Assembly: GCA_004352715.1 (NCBI GenBank) | Contig: SCFE01000085.1 | Location: 1,603,540-1,667,539, forward strand | Direction: 5' to 3' | Source: Hofstenia miamia | Taxonomy: Eukaryota; Xenacoelomorpha; Acoela | DNA length: 64,000 nt | In this document: positions 23,867-35,400 of the stretch, piece by piece | Layout: every line of letters starts with the position of its first letter | How positions within the stretch are numbered: the first letter of the stretch is position 1 | Made by a program: the position numbers and the translations under genes | The notes under the pieces: model-generated | What the model saw: the letters and a program-made list of their open reading frames with translations, nothing else | What the model was told of the DNA's origin: nothing | The model's database searches: none

Positions 23867-24544
23867 TTCCGAGATTTATAGCAATTTGTTAGTAAATGTA
23901 AGTTAGATTAATTAAGATATTTGCTGAAAGATACTTAGGGGCACTGTCAATGTCCATCAAGTTAATTCACCACCACCATTTCCATACAGAAATTTAACTA
24001 ATTATCTTCATGTATAATTCCAGATAAATATAAGAAATGGACCTAATGACTTATTTACTGAAAGTTTGGTTTCTCAGTATAAAAATTCCTGGTATACTAT
24101 AAATAATGTTACATTCACTTTTATGTTTTCATATTTCAGATGATTGATTTAAATTTTTAAATCATTTCTGACCTGTTTTATAGTCTAGATTAAAGATAAT
24201 TCATTTACAAAATCAGTACTGTCAACAATATTTCATTTAGTATCACATTCTATCACTGTGGTCAGCATAAGTGTCTTTCTGTTTGCACTTTTTGAACTTG
24301 GGTGAGCTAACAAGACTATCTTTAAGTTTACATTCTGTTACATTACCAATAGGAGAGTGCAGTTTGAAAGTAATCTGTTCAAAGAGTTAAATACAATGAT
24401 GTAGTTTAAGCATGGAAAACAGCTGCTTATCACCCTCATGTAGAAAGACTGAATTAAATAATAATCAAATTGATAAGACAATTATTGGAAATGATAGAGT
24501 ATTTTTTACAATAAAGTAGTGCACTCAACAATTTGAATCACACA
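23867..24544. other. Unannotated AT-rich DNA
   Basis: I find no recognisable gene or repeat here. Confidence 0.4.
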
Positions 24545-24822
24545 GTTCAAAGCAATGTTCAGTAGGGAGGCATCAACTCTGCTTCAATGCAATATATGAA
24601 CTACTATAAAGATATTGACAATGAGTACATAAAGATAATCAAACACCAATGACAGAAATTCAGAAAACAATGTGCAGAACAATGTGAAAAGAATGAAAGT
24701 GATACAAAGGAAGAACTTCAATAAAAATGTATATGGTAGGCCTTGCAAAGTCTATTCATATACAGTAGGAAACATGAACAACATAAATCAAGTTAAGAAG
24801 CTAAGGTCACTCTGGGCAGTGT
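24545..24822 (+). pseudogene. Integrase C-terminal fragment
   Basis: Across shifted frames the plus strand shows KAMFSREA, NFNKNVYGRP and NNINQVKKL, in the order of the family B integrase end (KAMFGREA, FNKKVYGEP, HQVRKLANDWQG). Many stops are present. Confidence 0.65.
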
Positions 24823-25318
24823 AGAATTGGGAGCTGGGAACTCTAATAATACTACAGAACTCATTGTCACAGCAGAAGATTGCTGAAGTGACCCTATTGT
24901 AATGTAGAGTCGCTTGGGGATTCAGTCGAATTTATTCTTTTTAAATTGTATTCATGTGTTATTACGTCACTATGACGCTATCGATTATTTTCGATCTTAG
25001 TTTGCTATTATTAAATTGTTGTCCCCTCGATGGTGCTTTTATTTGCTCAAATTTAATTTTGCGAGGGAATTAGAATTGATCATGTTAAACTACGTTGCTA
25101 TCTGAAGTTGTAAACAAAGGCAGGTAATGATGACACTTTTGTATAAAAACTGAGAAACCTGTAGCAATAGTTCAATAGACTTTGTCTACTCTTAACTGCC
25201 GTCTTTACCTTTGTATTTCTTATTTATTTATTATCTTAAATGAAACTTATTGCTTAAGATTGGCGACAATTCGGGAGTGCTTTCACCAGCACGGGGCGAC
25301 ACGTTGCTTCTGGGGGTC
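24819..25318 (+). repeat. Duplicate of the 5' flank and 5' LTR start of the family B element
   Basis: This ~500-bp stretch is nearly identical to 25320-25811, including the GTAA flank and TGTAGAGTCGC start. It ends at a single N (25319). The same flank twice in a row points to an unmerged contig overlap or a haplotype copy, not a second insertion. Confidence 0.8.
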
Positions 25319-25400
25319 NTAGAATTGGGAGCTGGGAACTCTAATAATACTACAGAACTCATTGTCACAGCAGAAGATTGCTGAAGTGACCCTATTGTAA

Positions 25401-26337
25401 TGTAGAGTCGCTTGGGGATTCAGTCGAATTTATTCTTTTTAAATTGTATTCATGTGTTATTACGTCACTATGACGCTATCGATTATTTTCGATCTTAGTT
25501 TGCTATTATTAAATTGTTGTCCCCTCGATGTTGTTTTATTTGCTCAAATTTAATTTTGCAAGGGAATTAGAATTGATCATGTTAAACTACGTTGCTATCT
25601 GAAGTTGTAAACAAAGGCAGGTAATGATGACACTTTTGTATAAAAACTGAGAAACCTGTAGCGATAGTTCAATAGACTTTGTCTACTCTTAACTGCCGTC
25701 TTTACCATTGTATTTCTTATTTATTTATTATCTTAAATGAAACTTATTGCTTAAGATCGGCGACAATTCGGGAGTGCTTTCACCAGCACGGGGCGACACA
25801 TTGCTTCTGGGGGTCTTTTGATTACCCAGTCCGAATTGTGGGTCATTAAGTTATGTATACGGTTATGTATAAGGAAATAATAAATCTCTCGTTCGTATTT
25901 CAACACGTACATGCACTTATAAAACCTAACACTGTGATGATACCATGCCACTGGCTAGCATGAATATCTGGCAATTACAGATTATTTAATAGTGAGCTGA
26001 GAGATAACAATGAAAATGGGAGTTTGTATTTTTGAAGTGAGATAGAAATTAAGCAAGTGAGACAAATAGGGTAGCACCAGTCAATAGGTTAAGCACTTTA
26101 CTTCTGGATGTTCCGCTTTGGCTGGAAGCCATAGGAATTGGTCATCTTGGTTCTTACCTAAAAGTAGTTCTGTTACTTGGATGAATTACCAATGTTACAT
26201 CTACATGCTATGAATTCTGTGTTATTCCCTTCCTGGAATCATGGCTGTTCTGTAAACGCTATTCAAACCTTTTGTGGAGTCAATTAAGTTTCTAGTTAAG
26301 TTTTCCTACCAGCCACCNACCAGCCACTGATTCTACA
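25401..26337 (+). repeat. 5' LTR, family B
   Basis: It runs from TGTAGAGTCGC to CTGATTCTACA. CAGGTA (25618-25623) is followed by TATAAAA (25639-25645), the likely core promoter. The motif GGGGCGACACATTGCTTC (25790-25807) is the LTR copy of the family signature stem. An N at 26317 sits between short repeats of ACCAGCCAC, so about 10 bp may be duplicated. Confidence 0.92.
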
Positions 26338-26355
26338 TGGCAACCATGACAGGAC
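26338..26355 (+). other. Primer binding site, tRNA-Arg-like
   Basis: TGGCAACCATGACAGGAC directly follows the 5' LTR. It differs at two positions from the tRNA-Arg site known from mdg1/412-type elements (TGGCGACCGTGACAGGAC), both G to A. The match is from memory. Confidence 0.65.
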
Positions 26356-26742
26356 GCTGACGTGATAACTGTTTAATCCTGTTGCTTTCTTTCAATGGTT
26401 TGGTGGTGAGTTGGTTTTCGTTTTGGTACGTATTATTGTTTTGAGACTTCATGGAAAGTCACCCATCGATGTATTCATTAACTTCCTCACCCTCGAAGGA
26501 TGGCGACGACACTTCTGCGTTTCTTATTTGGCTGATGTCAACTGTTAAATTTCTTGTTTGTTTTACTTGTTACTAGTGCTTTTTACGTTGGATTTATTAC
26601 CAAGTACTGCCGTATTCATTTCCTCCCTTTTTGGTCTGTTACTCACTGTTACCCCTCGTAAGTATCTTTGTTTTGTTCCTGTGTGCGTGGGAGTGCTCCC
26701 ATTGTCAGTTCTGAAAATTGTTGTTTTGTTCTTTACATTCCA
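26356..26742 (+). other. Family B leader between PBS and gag
   Basis: It contains a good 5' splice-site sequence, GTAAGTAT (26658-26665), and the inverted repeat GGGAGTGCTCCC (26689-26700) 42 bp before the gag ATG. The inverted repeat is also present before gag at 57288-57300. The splice-like sequence is not conserved there. Confidence 0.5.
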
Positions 26743-28506
26743 ATGGATTCTAGTTCGAGTCGTACTGTAATTTATTCTCCTACTTTTGGGACTCCTCCCA
26801 TTCGGAGTGTCCCCTGTGCAAGCGTTGGTAGCCCGGACGTTGCCCCTTGCACTGTTGGATCGTTGTTAAACTTCTGTCCTCTGACTTCTCCTAATGTTCA
26901 AAGAATGGATGATAGCCATAATGCAGCCACTATTCCCTATAGCAATGCCAACACGAGTCCATCATTCCATAGAAATGCGCGATGTGTATTGAACACTCAG
27001 AATGCTCCGCCCATTCCCCTGCGTCCTCACAGTTACGCCGGTGGTCGCGAACAGACGCCTCACTTTGATGTGCACATAGCTGAAATCGAGCATTTGCGGG
27101 ACGAATTGTCACAGCAGGTGGCACTACTAATGGAGAGTGAACGCCAGGTTGAATCCTTACAAGCCGAGCTTAACACCCAACATGTAGCATACCAACATAT
27201 GGAGAGACAGATGTTGGAGTCGACCTTCACTCTTGAATTGCAGATCAACGAGTTAAAGAATTCTATCCATAACTCCAATCGTCCAGAAGAGACATCAACT
27301 GGCAGAGATCGTGATGATTATGTTACCCATGCTGTGTTAAACGACGCCCTCGATGAATTGGCTGAGAAAATTATCGGCAAAGTAGTTCAGCTTGTTGGCG
27401 TGAGCCAGCCTCCTCCAGCTGCTTCTTTATGTGGAGTGTCCTCGTCTGTGCCTTCTGCTACTTCTCCCTCACACAGTCAACCTACCTTTGCTCAGGCAGC
27501 TCTTACCCAAGTCGCTACGTTAACAACTGGAGCTACTCCTCAAACTGGCTACGTTCAGTCGTTACCTGATCCAGTAAGTATGGTTGTCGTTCCTGCATAT
27601 AAGGAGCAGCACATGAGTGATACCAGTCTGACCAACGATTCTAAAGATCAGCTGAGATACCGCGAGTCGATCCTTCCTCTCGAGTCCCGCGGGCAGATAC
27701 CAGTATACAGTAAGCATTCCGTTCTACCCAAATTCACTGGGCAAATCGATGCTGTCGCCCAGTCCTTTGACGAATGGTTTTTTCTATTCGAACTGACGAT
27801 GAAGCAACATAAAAATTCACAAGAGACTGCCATGTCGCAGTTCCCCTTGTATCTTAGTGGATTGGCATACAACCAATATATGATGCTTGACTGAAATATC
27901 AAAACAGATTACCAATTGTTGGTGGGTTTCTTTGAAGACCATTATCGAGCACCGCACATTAAACATCAGTACAAGACACTTCTGTGCGACATGTCTTTTA
28001 AATTTGGTGACGATATCCGTAACTATATAACCCAGGTCGAACGCCTGTTCTGCCTGAGCAGTCTGTCGAAAGAATATTCCAAGCACGATTTGTTCTCTTA
28101 CATTTGCCGAGGCTTCCCTGCGTCAATTAGAAATCGGCTGGAAGTTAGATGCAATCCTGAGGACAGCCTCCATGAAATAATCCGTAAGGCTATCAGCGTG
28201 GTATACATGCTTCAGAACTCACAATGCATCAACAGCGACATCACTAAATTCTCCGGTGCATCTGGGATGAAAAATTTCGAACTCAGGAAGCCTGCCCCTG
28301 TCAGGAAGATGCTTGACTTGTCATCAGTGCGATGTTATACATGCGGAGAAAAGGGACATTTGAAATCCCAATGCAAAGCTAAAGTCTAGCTTGTTGCTGA
28401 CTGCGAAGGCTTTATCGTTGAAGAACCTTTTACCAAAGCCTTGTGTGTTGACAACCTAGTTGATCTCGAAACCGATCATCCTACCACATCACAAGATTTA
28501 AATTAG
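26743..28506 (+). pseudogene. gag: Gag, family B
   Basis: This encodes the structural nucleocapsid precursor. The ATG at 26743 (MDSSSS) is chosen because two other copies start with similar residues at the same place (49223 minus strand, 57342 plus strand). The N-terminal part is Ser/Pro/Thr-rich. A coiled-coil-like stretch follows (about 27080-27290, with ERQVESLQAELN). A capsid-like region follows (about 27710-28270, with FDEWFFLFEL), then one CCHC zinc knuckle, CYTCGEKGHLKSQC. TGA at 27892 and TAG at 28387 interrupt the frame, which otherwise runs to TAG at 28504. The last sense codons form a -1 slippery heptamer. Confidence 0.88.
28497..28503 (+). promoter_or_regulatory. Predicted -1 ribosomal frameshift site between gag and pol
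   Basis: T TTA AAT in the gag frame is immediately followed by the gag stop TAG. A -1 slip here leads into the open protease frame (LVGAPPPE). The D-lineage copy has A GAA AAC then TAA at the equivalent place (58896-58905), with the homologous LSRAP after the shift. Confidence 0.65.
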
Positions 28507-29261
28507 TTGGAGCGCCGCCTCCTGAAAAACGCGCACAAGATCACAACGTCTTAGTGATCACTCAGTTGATTAGAAAGAATTTAATACCGGTCGAGATGAA
28601 TGGAAATATCTTTAACGCCACAGTGGATATGGGAGCAGCAGCCTCCATCATAAGCGACGAATGTTGCAAGGAATTATGCTTCAGTCGAGACTCATTGGAT
28701 CCCTCTAGTGCGAAGTTGATCGACGCCTCTGGAAACCCGCTTTCTTTGAAAGGAAAGTTAACTGATGCTTTGATTAAAATTCACACGGAGCCTTTCAAAG
28801 TTGACTTGTTAGTAGTAGACACGTCAAACCACCGCCTACCCTATGACCTCATACTAGGAAATGATTTTTTGGAACGAAATTCTTGTGTTATCAACTTTAA
28901 GAACTGTACAATCTCCATCAAAGATCAGGAAGCAACGCAATTGGTTACAGTCTCTGAGAAAGAGGTCATCTTTAATCTGGATGAGCCCATACTTCTTGAA
29001 CCAAAGCATTGGATGAGGGTCGCTGTTTCTTCTGATGCCGGTATTAATGGGGATGTCATGATATCAGGGCATAGAGGCAAGTACATCCGCGGAGTCTCTT
29101 TTTCGCCAGATCTGTGTAAAGTGATTAGAGGAAAGTCGTATGTCACTGTTCTTAATGCGTCGTCTTCTTTCGTAAAAATTGGAGTACATTAATTACAGTG
29201 TATCAGAGTACTGGTAAAGGTTGAGAACGTTCCAGTAACTTGTTTACCAATCTGTACTGCC
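28503..29261 (+). pseudogene. pol: Retropepsin-like protease and linker, family B Pol
   Basis: This is an aspartic protease that would cleave the Gag-Pol polyprotein. The active-site block reads VDMGAAASII (near 28626), where functional members have D[ST]GA, so the Thr/Ser is replaced by Met. ILGNDFLERN (near 28852) is the conserved C-terminal flank. The frame continues through one TAA (29190-29192) into RT. The start is set by the -1 shift, not by an ATG. Confidence 0.85.
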
Positions 29262-30308
29262 ATGCATGACCTAGAAGCTCCCTCGAATCTGGTAAGGGTG
29301 CCAACAGTTACCGAAAATTCCCATCCACATCTAAGTCAAAAAGAGAGGAGGTCTCTGGCATCTCTGCTTTACAGCAAGCATGACGTGTTCAACTACGGTG
29401 TCATCAGTGTTGGGCAGGCAATCAGTGAAGAACATACTATCAAATTAAAACATGATCGCCTGATTCGTTTACCCATACGTCATGTGCCAGAAAATCTGAA
29501 ACATGAATATGAGAAGATCTTAAGCAACCTAATTGAAAGCGGAATAATACAGGGAAGTAACAGCCCATACACTGCACCCACTGTGTTTATTCGTCAAGGT
29601 GAGAAGTATAGGCTGTGCATCGACTTTTGCAAGCTGAACAATATCACAGTTAAGGATGCATACCCCCTGCCAAGGATAGAAGATCTCCTTTACGATGCTA
29701 GTAAATACAAGTTTTTCTCATGCTTAGACTTGTGCAAAGCGTACTGGCAGGTACCCATGCGCCCTTCTGACATTGCAAAGACTGCCTTCATTATCCCTTA
29801 CGGGTTATACGAGTGGAAGTATATGGCCTTCGGCCTATGCAACGCACCAGCTACCTTTCAGCGGTATGTCACGAAAATTCTTAAAGATGGTGCAAACCTC
29901 CTCGAACCAGGCATCTCAGCTTATATAGACAACATCTTGGTCATGAGCCACACCTTTGAAGAACATCTGGATAAGCTTGGTCGAACCTTAGACTTATTAC
30001 AAAGAGCGGGACTCAAAGTGAACAGAACCAAATGCACATTAGTTCAAGCCAAAGTAGCCTTTCTTGGTCACTTAGTTGAACCTGGAAAAATCTCAATTAA
30101 AAATAACGTGAAAGATTTTTTAGATAAAATTGAAATGCCAAGAACCCGCCGAGATGTTCAGTGCTTAATGGGTTTCCTAAATTATTACGGGATGTTTATT
30201 CTGGACCTCGCCAACAAGACAAGAACAATCTCTAATCTGTTAAAAAAGTTTGTCGATTTTAAATGGACTTGGCAAGAACAAGAAGCTCTTGATGGAATAA
30301 AAATATAA
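29262..30308 (+). pseudogene. pol: Reverse transcriptase, family B Pol
   Basis: This would copy element RNA into DNA. In order: PIRHVPENL, YRLCIDFCKLNN, PLPRIEDLLYDASKYKFFSC, LDLCKAYWQV, TAFIIPYGLYEW, FGLCNAPATFQRY, then AYIDNIL at about 29920, and FLGHLVEPGKI. The catalytic box YxDD reads YIDN, so one metal-binding Asp is lost. TAA at 30306 interrupts the frame, which resumes in register in RNase H. The layout is typical of Ty3/Gypsy RT. Confidence 0.93.
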
Positions 30309-30344
30309 CTGAAGAAAATACCTTCCTTAAATACCCTGGATTAT

Positions 30345-30992
30345 ATGAAAGACTTCATAATCAACTGCGACACCAGTGTGGTAGCTATTAGCGGAATCCT
30401 CAGTCAGGACGTTAATGGAATCGAAAGTCCAGTGCAATATTTTAGCCAAAAACTTAGGGCGTCCGAAAAGAATTATGGCGCAACAAAGTGCGAAATGCTT
30501 GCACTCGTCGAGTCTCTGAAAAAATTTCGCAACTTCATACTTGGCTGCAAGTTCACTGTGAGAACTGACAACAGCGCACTGGCGTGGTTAAAGAAATTCA
30601 GTGGCAACAAATCAAACATCGTCGCTAGATGGATAGAATATCTCAATGATTTCACGTTCACTGTTAAGCATCGCCCTGGAAAACTCCACTTGAACGCAGA
30701 CTACTGGACGGCTCTTCCGAGCAATGAGCGCAATCTTAAGAAGCCAGGTGGTGAACAGGTTCCTTTTTCCTTTATCCCGCACACCGAGTATCAGCTGATA
30801 CCCGAGATAAATGCAGATCGGAATGGGAAGCCAATCCTTGCAATCTTGATGCAAGAGGAAATCTCCGAAGAAGAAATAATTCGTCACCAACATCGTGACT
30901 GGATACTAGATCAGATAATGAAGAGGATGGGGGATCCGTATTTTCCCACTCCCTCGGAGGGGAACCGATATTTCCACCACTACAACTGGTAG
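30345..30992 (+). pseudogene. pol: RNase H, family B Pol
   Basis: In frame with RT. Recognisable parts are FIINCDTSVVAISGIL, YFSQKLRASEKNYGATKCEM, LALVESLKKFRNFILG, RTDNSALAWLKKF and HRPGKLHLNADYWTALP. These contain the acidic residues of the Ty3/Gypsy RNase H. The tail PEINADRNGKPILAIL resembles part of ORF3, which matters for the fusion at 13567-14050. TAG at 30990 ends the open stretch. Confidence 0.9.
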
Positions 30993-32481
30993 GTCACTGA
31001 CAAAGGCCTACTATACGCCAAGAGTAAGAACAACAATCATCTTGCTATCCCTGAGTATTTTAAACGGGACCTAGTGTGGAGAGTTCACGAACGAGGTCAC
31101 CTAGGCATTCTACAAACCAAGAAGACTTTTAACTCCAGATATGTAACCACAGGAATACACGCTACGGTGACAGACGTTATTGATAAATGTGAGAAATGCC
31201 TATTACACAACCTTCACCACTTCCCTCAGCAATGAGCTGAGATGGAATCACGATCTGCTGAAAGTCCTAACGAATTAGTACACGTTGATCTATCCAAAGC
31301 TATCCAAAGATGACGAAGGCTTCCAGTATTTACTTGTAATGGTCGACCATTTCACCAANNNNNNNNNNNNNNNNNNNNNNNNNNNNNNNNNNNNNNNNNN
31401 NNNNNNNNNNNNNNNNNNNNNNNNNNNNNNNNNNNNNNGACCATTTCACCAAATTTGCTCAGATAATTCCCTTAAACAGCACGACTGCGGAGGTGGTGGC
31501 TGAAAAAATCCTCAAAGAATGGATCCTAAAATACGGGCCAATGCGCAAACTTGTTTCAGACAGAGGTCCACAATTTGAGAGCAACCTCCTGAGCGCCTTA
31601 ATGAAAGAACTGGAAGTGATACATGAATTAACAACAGCTTACCATCATCAAGCAAATGGATTGGTAGAGAGGTTGAATAGGACCCTTATCAAGTTGATTC
31701 GAGTAGCGTTGTCCTGAGCCACTGGTAAACAATGGAAACGTCTTGTTGAATGTGTTGAATGTGCACCTCAGTGCATACAACGACTGGTATTAGTCCTTTC
31801 AAAGCCATGTTTGGCAGAGAAGCCGCTACTTCCCTAGTGATGATGTTTCCCAAATACACAGAGAGTAATCTAGAGAGCTATGTTAATAGATTAATGACTG
31901 GCATGCAACAAATTCATTTAACAATTTGTCAGAATACTAATCAGTCAAGCATCCCGCAAAAGAAAACTTTCAATAAAAAAGTGTATGGCGAGCCTCATAA
32001 ACGTGGTGATAAATTCTTTGCTTATTTGCCCAGAATTACTACAGATAGCCATCAAGTGAGGAAGCTTGCAAACGATTGGCAGGGCCCCTTTACGATTGAA
32101 AAAGTGCTTGATCACAACACATATACCTTAAACAACAGTAAAATGGTACACTTTCAAAGGCTTAAGAGAGCCATAAAAGATATCGAACATATGATTATAG
32201 ACGATAATAATGAATTTACGTTAGTAGATAACAGTGTCAATGTGTACGAAAAATACGAAAATTTAACTAGTTTTTCCGAAGATGATTTTTCCGACACTGA
32301 GTACAACTGTGACAATACTAATACTGAGAATTTAGAACCAAGAAGGGCAAGAACTACTAATGATCCCAACATTTGGGATTTAAACCTTATCACTACATTT
32401 AGGAATGAAAAAGACAAATCGCAAACGAGAGTCGCCAGCTCCACCTGTCCGCTGTCAAGTGAGAAGGAGGATGGAAAATAG
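30993..32481 (+). pseudogene. pol: Integrase, family B Pol
   Basis: This would insert element DNA into the genome. The HHCC zinc region (HERGHLG, CEKC) is at about 31085-31200. The catalytic core has VDHF, then SDRGPQFE (31556), then NGLVERLNRTL (31657), giving D, D and E. The C-terminal region has KAMFGREA, FNKKVYGEP, VRKLANDWQGPFTIEKVL and ends with DPNIWDLNLITTFR, a block conserved in every copy just before ORF3. Stops at about 31231 and 31716, a frameshift near 31285, and a 79-N run (31360-31438) whose flanks repeat GACCATTTCACCAA break the gene. The last 77 bp overlap ORF3 in another frame. Confidence 0.9.
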
Positions 32482-35400
32482 CAAACATGAACAAGATGCC
32501 TCACCTAGGCGTGGGAGACACGTTTCTCCGCTTGCTGAGGCCCGCATACGAAAAAGAGGACGTCAGGAAGGTGCCAAGGAGAGTCTGATTCCGTGTGGGC
32601 AACACGTTGCTCCACGACTCGGAGAGCTGATAGCACTGACCCAGACGCCCTCCACATCTCGCCCCTACATGGGGAGACACGTTTCTCCACATGCGCGAGA
32701 GGAGCTGGCTACCCCTACCTCACAAACTTTTGATTCGAGACCACCCTTTAGAGTATTACAACCTGTAAATACCCCCCACATGAGCGACTTGATAGCCCCT
32801 TCGACCTCTTCTGCAGCTACCTCAACCATATGATCACAGAAGAAAGAAGACGAAAACTATCGAAAGTCGGTGACGAAACACTACACCCTTATTTCATTGC
32901 AATGAGAAAAGTGATTGCCACTATCCGTGATAATATTTCAGAAGAGACCAAGGATCAACTCCGCCGCACTTATAACGGTCGTGAAATGACTTGTTCCATA
33001 GACATCATACCGTTCGTTATCGACGCATCATGCCATCCTAAAATCAAAATGATTATTGCATATGACTTGAGGAAGATGGAAACTTTAAGCCGTTTGTATT
33101 GGCACAGTACAGTGTATGCTCCAGTCTCGTCACACTCTATGAGCCACTTGCCAATAACTAGTCTCATATACACTGATCTTTTATTGTGTAAACGAGTACC
33201 CTCCNGAAAAAGAGGACGTCAGGAAGGTGCCAAGGAGAGTCTGATTCCGTGTGGGCGACACGTTGCTCCACGACTCGGAGAGCCGATAGCATTAACCCAG
33301 ACGCCCTCCACATCTCGCCCCTACGTGGGGAGACACGTTTCTCCACATGCGCGAGAGGAGCTGGCTACCCCTACCTCACAAACTTTTGATTCGAGACCAC
33401 CCTTTAGAGTATTACAACCTGTAAATACCCCCCACATGAGCGACTTGATAGCCCCTTCAACCTCTTCTGCAGCTACTTCAACCATATGATCACAGAAGAC
33501 TGAAGAAAGAAGACGAAAACTATCGAAAGTCAGTGACGAGACACTACACCCCTATTTCATTGCAACAAGAAAAGCGATTGCCACTATCCATGATAATATT
33601 TCAGAAGAGACCAAGGATCAACTCCACTGCACTTACAACAGTCGCGAATTGACTTGTTCCATAGACGTCATACCATTTGTCATCGATGCATCATGCCGTC
33701 CTAAAATCAACACAATTATTGCATATGACTCAAGGATGATGGAAACATTAAGTCGTTTATACTGGCGCAGTACAGTGTACACATTCTTCAATGATGATTT
33801 CAATATCTACAACCTGTGTCAGTTCCTGAATAGCGGAAAAACGATAGACAGTTTCGAGTGCATTAACATTGACTTCAACAACCTCCTCATTATCTACTTT
33901 TTTAGAATCTCCGAGGTACAGTTGGAAGACATTATGGAGCAAATCGAGATCGCATACCACATAGCCAAGGTGGAAGGAATTTGCTTAATAATGATTGTAC
34001 GTGGCGAGTACGAAACCACATTACCAGATACAATAGAAAATTTACACTTTAGGATGGAAAACTTTCTAATTCTATATCAAGATGACTATGCTCCAGTCTC
34101 GTCACACTCTATGAGCCACTTGCCAATAACTAGTCTCATATACACTGATCTTTTATTGTGTAAACGAGTACCCTCCCATCGCTTAGCAGTGGACCAGAAG
34201 TTAATTGCTGATGTTCTACTACAGGCGCAGACCTTAGAAATAACTGATTCCAACACCCCACTGATAACCGCGGTAACTGATATGAGAGTCAGCTTTGCCT
34301 TTGCACAGAGTGACCAACTTCTCAACAAAATCCACACCATTTGGTCCAACTTAAAGGCAGACTTTAACCCCGAGTCCGATTGGCCCCTTTTAGATATCTC
34401 CAGTCCAGCACAAACGTACCATTTGTCCATAGTACGCACATTGCGAGACGTCAAAGTATCCTAACAACAACCAAGACAAAAAGAACTTCAAAGAGAAAAA
34501 TTTGCCCAACATATACATGAGAGGAGCCATCTGGATATTAGCCATTTACCTGACAAAAGATCCTCAACTGCAACTACCCATGTCACATGAGAAGAGAACA
34601 GCTCTGACAAAATTGACCATTCACGAAATAGCTGTGTGCCCGCTGACTTGGAAAGTGAAAAATTGGCTCCTGTACAAATGCAACCCTCCTTCATCCCCCA
34701 CAAGACCAAACGCGCGATGGATAAATTTGAAAAGTATTATGCCTGACTGGTGGGGGCGAGCAGTGTGATTGGGAAGATGTCGAACATGCTAATCAGCAAT
34801 CGACTTGGTATCTGTCCGTCGGACATAAACATTTTCTCAGACACCGTCAAAAAAGTATATGTGGGGAGCAACAGCTGAGACGAAATTCGCCATCTTCTCG
34901 TTTGATAACACTCCTTTGAGCACACGAAGGTTTGTGGAAAGAATGCCAGGGTCAACAAGACAATTTTGCGAGTAGATTTCGAAGTTCAATGTATACGGTA
35001 AGAATGAACTCTTGTTTAGCACACAGCAAATGAGTTACCCTGAATGTGGGTACGATCAATTTATCAAGTTGGCTAGGCATGTTAGCAAGGAGGGAAAAAT
35101 CATCCCAATCACCATCTTTGATCAAGTACTGAGCAGTTTTTCCGAGAAGAGGAGCTATTGTCATCATCCACTGTAAAAATGTCTCCCCACATTCATGATC
35201 TCATTGAGTGGGTTAACCTAGAGAAATTTGGAGGCACTGCCATTTCCCCCAAGCTGACGCAGAAATGGTCTGTAACTGAGGATGAACGCATTTTAATGGT
35301 CAAGTGTGACCCAAGCGAATTCTTAGATGATCTCACAGTTCAACAGAGAGTCCTAGTCGACAGCCATGATAAAGACGTCCTCTCATTAATGAAGTGGTGT

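Noticed and set aside
26668-26742. Upstream in-frame ATG of family B gag.
   Set aside because: The copies at 49223 (minus) and 57342 support the start at 26743.
32372-32385. T TTA AAC near the end of family B integrase as a second frameshift site leading to ORF3.
   Set aside because: A -1 slip there meets a stop within a few codons, and ORF3 lies in the other frame.
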